10,053 nucleotides of DNA from positions 1 through 10,053 of the forward strand of contig DATLFP010000232.1 in NCBI GenBank assembly GCA_035540955.1, in the 5' to 3' direction. The DNA comes from DATLFP01 sp035540955. GTDB taxonomy: Bacteria > Actinomycetota > Acidimicrobiia > Acidimicrobiales > CADCSY01. How positions within the stretch are numbered: position 1 is the first letter of the stretch; each line of letters starts with the position of its first letter. Shown piece by piece: positions 1 to 6,260 of this stretch. Below the pieces are notes generated by a model. That model had not been told where the DNA came from. It did no database searches and worked only from the letters and a program-made list of their open reading frames with translations. Made by a program: the position numbers and the translations under genes.

Positions 1-1925
1 GCGAGAGCACGTCGCTGCGGCTGACGGCGCTGGCCGACGAGCACATGAAGGCCCTGGTCGACCTCGCCACCGGCGACGCCCCGCTGCCGCCGCACGAGCG
101 GGACATCCTCGTCACCCGGGCCGCCGGCAACCCGCTGTACCTGACCGCCCTGCTCGACAGCGGCGGCGGCGCCGAGACCCTCCCGCCGACCCTCGAGGAG
201 GTGATGGCGGCCCAGATCGATCGGCTCCCGCCGGCCGATCGGCTCCTGCTCCGGCACGCGGCGGTGCTCGGCAGCCGCTTCGACCTCGAGCTGCTCACCG
301 AGCTGGCGGAGGATCCGTCCGTCGCCACGACCGGCGCGCGAGCGACGTCGGCACGCCTGCAGTGGCTGTGCGTGCCCGACGGCCGGGGCCGTCTCCGGTT
401 CCGTCACCAGCTGATCCGCGACGTCGCCTACGAGTCGCTCCCCTTCCGCGAGCGACGACGACTGCACGCACGCGCCGGCGCCGCCATCGAGCGCCGATCC
501 GTCCTCGACGAGCACGCCGGCATCCTGTCGCTGCACTTCCTCCACGCCGGTCAGCACGACAAGTGCTGGCGCTACGCCCAGATCGCCGCCGGTCGGGCGT
601 GCGAGAAGTGGGCGAACGTCGAGGCCGTCGAGCTGCTGCAGCGCGCCCTGGCTGTGGCCGCGCGCGTTCCGGGCCTCTCCGATCCCGAGGTCGGTGAGGC
701 CTGGCACATCCTGGCCGAGCGCCAGTCCATGCTCGGTGCCCTCGATGCCGCGAAGCGCTCGTACCGCCAGGCGCGCCGCTACAACCGGTCGCAGCCGGCA
801 CGCCTCGCTCGGATGTGCCTCAAGGAGGCGCGGGTCGCGAAGCGCGAAGGACGCGGGAGTGCGACCGAGCGATGGCTCAGGCGCGGTCTCCGCGAGGTCG
901 AGGGCGTCGACGACCACGCGGCGGCGGCGGTGCGGGCCGACCTCCTCATCTTCCTTGCGCAGTGCAAGGAGCTCTCGGGACGGCCGGCAGCGGCGAGGCG
1001 ACTCGCCGAGCTCGGGATCGAGGAGGCGCGCCGGTCATCGAACCGGCGGGCGCTGGCCAGCGCGTACATGGTGCTGAACGGTGTCGACGTGGCGCTCGGC
1101 CAGGAGCCGGATCCCGACCTCGCGGCCATGGCGCTGTCGATCTACGAGGAGCTCGGACAGCTGGCCGACCTGGCGGTCGCGCTCAACAACTTCGGCACCG
1201 ACGCATACGTCCAGGGGCGCTGGCGCGAGGCTCGAGCGCTCTACGAGCGGGCGCGCGATGCGAGCACGCGAGCAGGAGACGTCATCGACGCCGGCTACGG
1301 CACGCTCAACGTGGCCGAGATCATGATCGATCAGGGTGAGCTCGACGGGGCGGAGACGCTGCTGGACAGCGTCGTCCCGTTGTTCCGATCGGTGGACCAC
1401 GGGCTCGGTCTCGCGTTCGAGCAGAGCCACCGGGCGCGCGTGCTCGCCCTCAGGGAGCAGCCGGACGAGGCCATCGACCACTTCGAGCGGGCCCGCACGG
1501 TCCTGCTCGCCAGCGGCTTCGACCCCTACGTCGTCGAGATCGACGCCCGGATCGCCGAGTGCCGCGCCCGGGTCGGCCAGCTCGACGTCGCCGCCGACGT
1601 CGCCGCCGAGGTGATCGCCCGGGATCGAGCGCTCGGCGGCACCAGGGCAACGGCCATCGCCCGCCGGGTGCTGGCGATCGTCCACTTCGGGCGGGGCGAC
1701 CTCGCGGCTGCAGGAGGCGAGCTCTCCGAGAGCCGCCGCCACGCCGCTGCCATCCGCTCGCCGTTCGACGTCGCCCTCGCCATCGAGGGCCAGGTCGACG
1801 TCGCCGCCGCATCGGGCGTCCAGCCCTCGGCCGACGACATCGCCGAGCGCGACCGGATCTTCGTGGCCCTCGGTGTGGTCGCGGCACCGCCGTGGCGAGC
1901 GACGCTCGCCACGGCGGCACGCTGA
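1..1925 (+). CDS. ATPase/TPR protein, 3' part (possibly a class III cyclase-ATPase-TPR protein), 5'-truncated by window
   Basis: The frame is open from base 3 with no stop, so the ATG at 45 is probably internal and the N-terminus lies outside the window. The visible part begins near the end of an AAA/STAND-type ATPase domain: GNPLYL is at 126-143, followed by a helical winged-helix-like segment (LDRLPP-like and AAVLGSRFDLELL) and the motif FRHQLIRDVAYESLPFRERR starting at 399. These are typical of actinobacterial proteins in which a class III adenylate/guanylate cyclase domain precedes an ATPase and TPRs. The rest is helical repeats; the clearest TPR is at about 1173-1270 (NNFGTDAYVQGRWREA), with further TPR-like units at about 700-790, 1290-1385 and 1410-1510. 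There is no C-terminal LuxR HTH, unlike the two regulators downstream. Family-level assignment is firm. The cyclase domain is inference, because neither it nor the Walker motifs are in view. Confidence 0.8.
   Translation, partial: ESTSLRLTALADEHMKALVDLATGDAPLPPHERDILVTRAAGNPLYLTALLDSGGGAETLPPTLEEVMAAQIDRLPPADRLLLRHAAVLGSRFDLELLTELAEDPSVATTGARATSARLQWLCVPDGRGRLRFRHQLIRDVAYESLPFRERRRLHARAGAAIERRSVLDEHAGILSLHFLHAGQHDKCWRYAQIAAGRACEKWANVEAVELLQRALAVAARVPGLSDPEVGEAWHILAERQSMLGALDAAKRSYRQARRYNRSQPARLARMCLKEARVAKREGRGSATERWLRRGLREVEGVDDHAAAAVRADLLIFLAQCKELSGRPAAARRLAELGIEEARRSSNRRALASAYMVLNGVDVALGQEPDPDLAAMALSIYEELGQLADLAVALNNFGTDAYVQGRWREARALYERARDASTRAGDVIDAGYGTLNVAEIMIDQGELDGAETLLDSVVPLFRSVDHGLGLAFEQSHRARVLALREQPDEAIDHFERARTVLLASGFDPYVVEIDARIAECRARVGQLDVAADVAAEVIARDRALGGTRATAIARRVLAIVHFGRGDLAAAGGELSESRRHAAAIRSPFDVALAIEGQVDVAAASGVQPSADDIAERDRIFVALGVVAAPPWRATLATAAR
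1887..1917. terminator. Perfect 14-bp hairpin in the 3' end of the ATPase/TPR gene; candidate bidirectional terminator
   Basis: Arms at 1887-1900 (CCGCCGTGGCGAGC) and 1904-1917 pair perfectly across a GAC loop. The structure lies inside the last codons of the plus-strand gene (ending at 1925) and just beyond the stop of the convergent minus-strand gene (1936). Being palindromic, it would form in both transcripts. There is no T-tract on either side, so it is not a classical intrinsic terminator. Stem-only terminators have been proposed in actinobacteria, and blocking convergent read-through fits the 10-base gap. The role is inferred. Confidence 0.5.
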
Positions 1926-1935
1926 AGAGCCTCGA

Positions 1936-2910
1936 TCAGCCGCCGATGTTCGCGAGCGGCAGCTTGATCGGATCGTCCGACGTGAGCCGCACGTCGAACC
2001 AGACCGTCCCGCTGACCTTGTACTTCCGGTTGAGGCAGGGGTCGGGGATGGCGGTGCCGTCGCCGGCGGTGCCACCTTCGGAGCCGGGGCACCTCGGCAT
2101 GTCGACCAGGACGGTGGCGTTCACGTCCTTGGCGTAGGTCAGCCCGGTGCAGTTGTTGCCCAGACCCCGGCACGGATCGAGCGCACCGAAGGTAAAGTTG
2201 GCGACCAGCGGGTTCAGCGGGTCCTCGGCCAGGTAGGTGGGGTTCGACTGGTCGAACACCACGCCGAAGCCGTCGCCGCAGGCCCCGCCGCTACAGGTCC
2301 GGCCGGCGCCGGACTCGGCGGTGATGGTGACGATCACCCCGGCGTAGGCGGCGGGGACCGCGAGCCGGTACCGGCGGCCGTCGGCGAGGTTCAGCTCGAT
2401 CGAGTCGCCGCCCTCGACGAGGCCCCCGGCGACCTGGTCGCTGTTGTTGAGCACCGTGGTCTGCGCCGTCGACGTGTTGTTGGGCGTGTACTCGAGGTCG
2501 AAGGGGTCGTTGGTGGCCGCCACCGTGGCGGTGGCCGTCCCCGTCCCGGTGGTCGCCGGGGCGGTGGCCGCCACCTCGAAGACCGCCGGTGCGGCCGGCA
2601 CCGCGCAGGTGGCCTGGCTGGCGCCGTCGGCACCGCAGTCCGACAGCGCACCGATGATGGCAAAGCCGGGCGGCACGGTGACCGTGAGGGTCCCGGCGGT
2701 GGGCACGAGGCCCTGACCGACGGTGACCTCGTAGAGGACCGCCTCCCCCGCCGTCACCAGAGCCGGCTTGCTCACGATGCTGACGGTCAGGTCGACCGTG
2801 CCCGGCACGACGGTCTGCGCCGACGTCCCCTGGACGCCGCCGAGCCCCGCCGCGGTGATGATCGTTGCGAGGGCGATCAGCGTCCGCCGTCCTCGCCGCA
2901 GCTTGTGCAT
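1936..2910 (-). CDS. Secreted protein with DUF11-like domain and cysteine-paired C-terminal domain
   Basis: This is a 324-residue protein. The ATG at 2910 is chosen because GGGAGGA lies 5 bases upstream and a signal peptide follows directly: basic MHKLRRGRR, hydrophobic core at about 11-26, likely cleavage after TSA (residue 31). Arg8-Arg9 before TLIAL faintly resembles a Tat motif, but Sec export is as likely. Residues 40-154 look like one DUF11/Ig-like beta domain: it starts DLTVSIVSKPALVTAGE, includes LTVTVPPGF and ends with the characteristic PNNTSTAQTTV. Residues 157-324 form a domain I do not recognise. Eight cysteines in the mature protein fall into close pairs (92/102, 206/211, 247/254, 274/292), which suggests disulfides outside the cell. 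There is no LPxTG motif, lipobox or C-terminal membrane helix, so release or non-covalent wall association is likely. The function is unknown. It converges on the ATPase/TPR gene and diverges from the first LuxR regulator. Confidence 0.85.
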   Translation of the reverse strand: MHKLRRGRRTLIALATIITAAGLGGVQGTSAQTVVPGTVDLTVSIVSKPALVTAGEAVLYEVTVGQGLVPTAGTLTVTVPPGFAIIGALSDCGADGASQATCAVPAAPAVFEVAATAPATTGTGTATATVAATNDPFDLEYTPNNTSTAQTTVLNNSDQVAGGLVEGGDSIELNLADGRRYRLAVPAAYAGVIVTITAESGAGRTCSGGACGDGFGVVFDQSNPTYLAEDPLNPLVANFTFGALDPCRGLGNNCTGLTYAKDVNATVLVDMPRCPGSEGGTAGDGTAIPDPCLNRKYKVSGTVWFDVRLTSDDPIKLPLANIGG

Positions 2911-2915
2911 GTTCG

Positions 2916-2922
2916 TCCTCCC
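2916..2922 (-). promoter_or_regulatory. Ribosome binding site of the secreted-protein gene
   Basis: The minus strand reads GGGAGGA, 5 bases before the ATG at 2910. This fixes the start and shows that the much longer open frame continuing upstream on this strand is not translated as one protein. Confidence 0.8.
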
Positions 2923-2970
2923 GAGTGGGTGTGTGCCCGCCCATCGTGCAGAACGCGGCGCGTGAGGTCG

Positions 2971-2987
2971 TGAGCACCACTTGCTCA
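2971..2987. promoter_or_regulatory. Inverted repeat TGAGCA-N5-TGCTCA, candidate operator
   Basis: TGAGCA (2971-2976) and TGCTCA (2982-2987) are perfect inverted half-sites separated by CCACT, a geometry common for dimeric HTH regulators. The repeat lies 61 bases upstream of the secreted-protein start and 77 bases upstream of the LuxR-ATPase start. Each half-site is short and TGAGCA recurs elsewhere in the window, so this is only a candidate. Autoregulation by the adjacent LuxR-type protein would be the simplest model. Confidence 0.35.
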
Positions 2988-3049
2988 ATTCCGGCAGGGA
3001 AACCATGGGAGGACGGCGAAGTGACGGATACGTAGCGAGCGCACCACGC

Positions 3050-3058
3050 AGGGGAGGG
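3050..3058 (+). promoter_or_regulatory. Ribosome binding site of the first LuxR-ATPase gene
   Basis: AGGGGAGGG lies 5 bases before the GTG at 3064 and supports that start codon over downstream ATG or GTG choices. Confidence 0.7.
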
Positions 3059-3063
3059 TCCAG

Positions 3064-5751
3064 GTGCGCAGGGACGACGGAGATCGAGACGGCGGCGATC
3101 CTGGCTTCGCCGCGCCCACGGTCGTCTGGCCGCTGACCGGCCGCGACGACCTGCTCGCCCGGATGCTCGGGTTGGCGGAGGCCGGTCGCCCGGGCGTGGT
3201 GCTCACCGGGCCCGCGGGGGTGGGCAAGACCCGCTTGGCGCGCACCGCGGCCCAGCAGCTGGCGCGCCGGGGGTGGCCCTCGGAGTGGGCCCAGGCCACC
3301 GTGGCGAACGGCGACCTCCCGCTCGGGCCGTTCGGTCACGTGCTTCCCGTCGGCATCGACGCCGCCACCCCGCTCGACCTGCTCCGCCGCATCGCGGCCG
3401 CGCTGCGGGCCCGGTCCCGCAAGCATCGGCTGGTCCTCGGGGTCGACGACGCCCACCTCCTCGACCCGGCGTCGGCCACGCTCGTCCACCAGCTGGCGTC
3501 CTCGGGTGACGTCTTCGTGATCGCCACCCTCCGGACAGGTGGCCAACCCCCGGACGCCGTCGTCGCCCTCTGGAAGGACGATCTGACCACCCGGTTCGCG
3601 ATCGGCGAGCTCGACGAGGGGGACGCGGCCACCCTCCTGCGGACGGCGCTGAACGGAGAGGTCGAGCCCGCGACGGTGCACCGCCTGTGGTCGGCGACCC
3701 GCGGCAACCCGCTCTACCTCCACGAGCTGGCCCTCGCCGGGCTCGCGTCGGGCGCGCTCGCCCGTCCCGGCGCCGTGTGGCGGTGGCGAGGACCGCTCTC
3801 CGGTGAGCGCCGCCTCCACGACGTGCTCGCCGCCCGCCTCGCACCACTCGGATCGACGCATCGCGAGGCCCTGGGACTGCTGGCGGTCGGTGAGCCGCTC
3901 GGCATCGACATCTTCGAACGGCTCGTCGGCATCGACGTCGTCGACTCCCTCGAGCGCCAGGAGCTCATCACCATCCGCCGCGACGACCGGCGGGAGGAGG
4001 CCTCCCTCGTCCATCCCCTGTATCGCGAGCTGCTGACGGCCGCGATGAGCAGCGGGGACCGCGATCGGACCCGCGCCCGCCTGGCGGCCGCGGTGGAGGC
4101 CGCCGGGGGCCGCCGACGGGGGGATCTGCTGCGGATCGCGCTGTGGCGCCAGGCGGGGCCCGGCGGCGCCACCGCCGAGCTCCTCATCGCGGCAGCCGCC
4201 GAGGCGGAGGCCCGGTTCGATGCCGAGCTCGCCGAACGGCTCGCCCGGTCGGCGGTGGATGCGGGTGAGCCGAGGGCGTGGAGCGCGGTCGCCTCCTCGC
4301 TCCGCGCCCAGGGCCGGATCGAGGAGTCCGACCTGGCGTGGCGGGCAGCGCTCGAGCACGAGTCGGATCCCGGCAACCGCGTCGCGATCGCCCAGTCCCG
4401 GAGCGCCAACCTCTTCTTCGGGCTGGGCGCCGGTGAGCGCGCCCTCGCCGCGCTCGAAGAGGTCTTCCCGGATGCGACGACGCAGCCGCTGCGCGACACG
4501 ATCGGCTCGCTCGTCGGGATGTTCGACATGTACCGCGGGCGGATCGACGCCGCCCTGGCCACGTCGCTCCCCATCCTCGAGCGCGGCGGGGTCCGGGGCG
4601 ATGCGCACATCGACGCCGCCCTGACCGCCGCCGGTTCGCTCGCCCTCCGAGGCCGACCGACCGAGGCCATCGGCGTCGTCGACGACAACATCGGCGTGGC
4701 GCTCACCGACCCGACCGTCAGCTCGATCGCGGCGGGCGCGCTCATGGCGGTGCGGCTCCTCGCGCTCTCCCTCGACGGCCAGCTCGACGACGCCCTCGAT
4801 GCGGGCCGGGTGATCTATGACCTCGCCGTCGATATGGGCACCCACGACGGGATCGCCGCCCTCTCCCTCGCCATCGGTCACCTGCACGAGCAACGGGGAG
4901 ACGTGGCGACCTCCCGTCGCCACCTCGTCGAGGGTGTCGAGCTCCTGCGGGAGCACGATCGGAACGGGTACCTGCCGTGGTGCCTGGCCGAGCTGACCAT
5001 CGTCGACGTCCTCGGCGGTCGCCTCGACGACGCCCACGCCGCAGCCGAGGAGATGGGCAGGGTCGACCGCCCCGAGCTCCGGCTGTTCTGGCCCCGCGTG
5101 GAGACCGCCAAGCTCCTCCTCCTGGGCACCGCCCACCCCGACGACGCCGTGCACGGGCTGGTGGCCACCGCCGAGGCGGCGGTGGCCGACGGTCATCTCA
5201 TGTTGGCCGCGATGGCGCTCCACGAGGCGATCCGGTTCGGTGGTGCGGCGGCGGTCGCCGACCGCCTGGCCGGACTCGCCGTCGCGACGACCTCGTCGCT
5301 GGTCCCGGCGTTCGCCGCCCATGCCGCGGCGGCCGCCGCCGAAGACCCGGTGGCGCTCGGCGAGGCCGCCGACCGCTTCGAGACGATGGGCGCCCTGCTC
5401 TACGCCGCCGAGGCCGCCGACCGGGCCGCCGCCGCCCACCTCCGGCGGAGCGAGCGTCCGGCGGCGATCGCCGCCGCCACCCGCGCCGCTGGCCTGCACG
5501 CTCGGTGCCCCGACGCGCACCCGCCGTGGCTGGCCCGTCGGCAGGCGCCCCCGCCCCTCAGCGGCCGCCAGCAGGAGATCGCCGTGCTCGCCGGCCGCGG
5601 GATGTCGAGCCGGGAGATCGCGGGGCGGCTCTTCGTGTCCGTGCGCACGGTCGACAACCACCTCTACCGCATCTACCGGCAGCTCGGCGTCGCCAGCCGA
5701 GAGGAGCTGGCCGCCGTCCTGGGCGCGATCGGCCTCCACGACAGTGAGTAG
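3064..5751 (+). CDS. LuxR-family transcriptional regulator with N-terminal STAND ATPase (LAL/MalT type), copy 1
   Basis: This 895-residue protein starts at a GTG with a strong SD and is close to the usual LAL length. The N-terminal ATPase has Walker A GPAGVGKT (residues 49-56), Walker B VDDAHLLD (127-134) and the downstream GNPLYL motif (214-219), followed by a winged-helix-like segment to about residue 330. Residues about 350-810 are alanine-rich helical repeats resembling TPRs, the usual ligand- or partner-sensing part in MalT-like proteins. Residues 832-888 form a LuxR/GerE HTH (LSGRQQEIAVLAGRG, then SSREIAGRLFVSVRTVDNHL). Known family behaviour is ATP-dependent multimerisation and transcription activation once an inducer binds; the inducer here is unknown. 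It shares ASATLVHQLA after Walker B and the C-terminal layout with the regulator at 6261-8912, so the two are paralogs. It is divergent from the secreted-protein gene and 69 bases upstream of the cyclic-nucleotide-binding gene. Confidence 0.93.
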   Translation: MRRDDGDRDGGDPGFAAPTVVWPLTGRDDLLARMLGLAEAGRPGVVLTGPAGVGKTRLARTAAQQLARRGWPSEWAQATVANGDLPLGPFGHVLPVGIDAATPLDLLRRIAAALRARSRKHRLVLGVDDAHLLDPASATLVHQLASSGDVFVIATLRTGGQPPDAVVALWKDDLTTRFAIGELDEGDAATLLRTALNGEVEPATVHRLWSATRGNPLYLHELALAGLASGALARPGAVWRWRGPLSGERRLHDVLAARLAPLGSTHREALGLLAVGEPLGIDIFERLVGIDVVDSLERQELITIRRDDRREEASLVHPLYRELLTAAMSSGDRDRTRARLAAAVEAAGGRRRGDLLRIALWRQAGPGGATAELLIAAAAEAEARFDAELAERLARSAVDAGEPRAWSAVASSLRAQGRIEESDLAWRAALEHESDPGNRVAIAQSRSANLFFGLGAGERALAALEEVFPDATTQPLRDTIGSLVGMFDMYRGRIDAALATSLPILERGGVRGDAHIDAALTAAGSLALRGRPTEAIGVVDDNIGVALTDPTVSSIAAGALMAVRLLALSLDGQLDDALDAGRVIYDLAVDMGTHDGIAALSLAIGHLHEQRGDVATSRRHLVEGVELLREHDRNGYLPWCLAELTIVDVLGGRLDDAHAAAEEMGRVDRPELRLFWPRVETAKLLLLGTAHPDDAVHGLVATAEAAVADGHLMLAAMALHEAIRFGGAAAVADRLAGLAVATTSSLVPAFAAHAAAAAAEDPVALGEAADRFETMGALLYAAEAADRAAAAHLRRSERPAAIAAATRAAGLHARCPDAHPPWLARRQAPPPLSGRQQEIAVLAGRGMSSREIAGRLFVSVRTVDNHLYRIYRQLGVASREELAAVLGAIGLHDSE

Positions 5752-5820
5752 GTCCTGCTCACGACGCGCGCACCCGGGCGTTCATATGGTCAGCCGAGAA
5801 CCGAACGAAGGAGGCTGAGC
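5752..5820 (+). promoter_or_regulatory. Leader of the cyclic-nucleotide-binding gene, possible internal promoter
   Basis: This is a 69-base gap between the first LuxR-ATPase gene and the next gene. TATGGT at 5785-5790 is a possible -10 hexamer, but no good -35 stands 16-18 bases before it. TGCTCACGAC at 5756-5765 is an exact inverse copy of a decamer in the divergent region (2967-2976). I see no clear terminator, so read-through from the upstream gene is plausible. Confidence 0.35.
5808..5814 (+). promoter_or_regulatory. Consensus ribosome binding site of the cyclic-nucleotide-binding gene
   Basis: AAGGAGG lies 6 bases before the ATG at 5821. It is the best SD in the window and suggests strong translation of this small protein compared with the genes after it. 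Confidence 0.85.
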
Positions 5821-6246
5821 ATGGCCCGAGGTGGATCGAAGCAGGTACTGGAGTCGCTGGCGAAGCAGCCGGTGTTCGCCCGCTGCAGCAAGAAGGAGCT
5901 CGAGGCGGTGTCGAAGCTCGGCACCTCGATCCGCGTCGAACCGGGGTACGTGCTGACCCGAGAGGGCCGCCGTGGCTATGAGTTCTTCGTCATCCTCGAC
6001 GGCACCGCGACCTGCACCATCGAGGGCGAAGCCGTCGGGACCATGACCACGGGCGACTTCTTCGGCGAGGTGGCGCTGCTCGACGGCGGCACCCGCTCGG
6101 CCACCGTCGTCGCCGACACGCCGATGACGGTCATCGTCATCGACTCCCGTGAGTTCTCCGGGATGCTCGGCGACGCTCCGAGTGCGGCACGCGAGATCAT
6201 GACCGCCCTCGCCCACCGCCTGAGGGCCTCTTCCACCGGGAGCTGA
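5821..6246 (+). CDS. Stand-alone cyclic-nucleotide-binding (CAP_ED-type) domain protein
   Basis: This 141-residue protein is almost entirely one cNMP-binding beta-barrel. The start is an ATG with a consensus SD. It has helix A (VLESLAKQPVFARCSKKELEAV, residues 9-30 with one break point at P17), barrel strands with VEPGYVLTREG (39-49) and FFVILDGTATC (55-65), then the phosphate-binding cassette FGEVALLDGGTRSATVVA (81-98) and a closing helix. The ligand-contacting residues are present: Glu83 (ribose) and Arg92 (phosphate), nine residues apart as in PKA-type cassettes, with Ser93 next, as in CAP. Binding of cAMP or cGMP is therefore plausible. There is no DNA-binding, kinase, channel or membrane segment, so it must act through a partner. 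It lies between two LuxR-ATPase regulators and only 14 bases before the second, which makes that regulator the obvious candidate partner (inference). Confidence 0.92.
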   Translation: MARGGSKQVLESLAKQPVFARCSKKELEAVSKLGTSIRVEPGYVLTREGRRGYEFFVILDGTATCTIEGEAVGTMTTGDFFGEVALLDGGTRSATVVADTPMTVIVIDSREFSGMLGDAPSAAREIMTALAHRLRASSTGS

Positions 6247-6260
6247 ACCACCTCCTGGCC
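6247..6260 (+). promoter_or_regulatory. SD-less intergenic spacer carrying an anti-Shine-Dalgarno-like octamer
   Basis: The 14 bases between the cyclic-nucleotide-binding gene and the second LuxR-ATPase gene contain no SD. Instead, CACCTCCT (6249-6256) matches the anti-SD tail of 16S rRNA itself. GGGAG at 6238-6242 is too far from the ATG (18 bases) to be a good site. Translation of the downstream gene probably depends on re-initiation after the upstream stop. CCTCCT could also pair with the AGGAGG of the upstream gene at 5809-5814. Confidence 0.5.

Larger units (their letters stand above)
2911..3063. promoter_or_regulatory. Divergent intergenic region, presumed to hold both promoters
   Basis: These 153 bases separate the secreted-protein gene (minus) from the first LuxR-ATPase gene (plus) and should carry two promoters. 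The region is less GC-rich in the middle (about 2975-3035). I could not find a convincing -35/-10 pair with normal spacing on either strand. TTGCTC at 2981 and TTGAGC on the opposite strand are weak -35 candidates without good -10 partners. The most structured element is the inverted repeat at 2971-2987. Confidence 0.6.

Noticed and set aside
1584..1611. Tandem repeat of GACGTCGCCGCC
   Set aside because: Two copies encoding DVAA-DVAA in a helical repeat region, explained by alanine-rich coding sequence and codon bias.
2981..3034. Sigma-70 or ECF-like promoter (TTGCTC, GGGAAACC, ATACGT) for the first LuxR-ATPase
   Set aside because: None of these boxes pair at an accepted spacing, so I do not call a specific promoter.
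2911..5739. Very long open frame on the minus strand running upstream of the secreted-protein gene, antisense to the first LuxR-ATPase
   Set aside because: Its translation is low-complexity and charge-rich with no domain, typical of a GC-rich shadow frame. The signal peptide and strong SD at 2910 set the real start of the gene.
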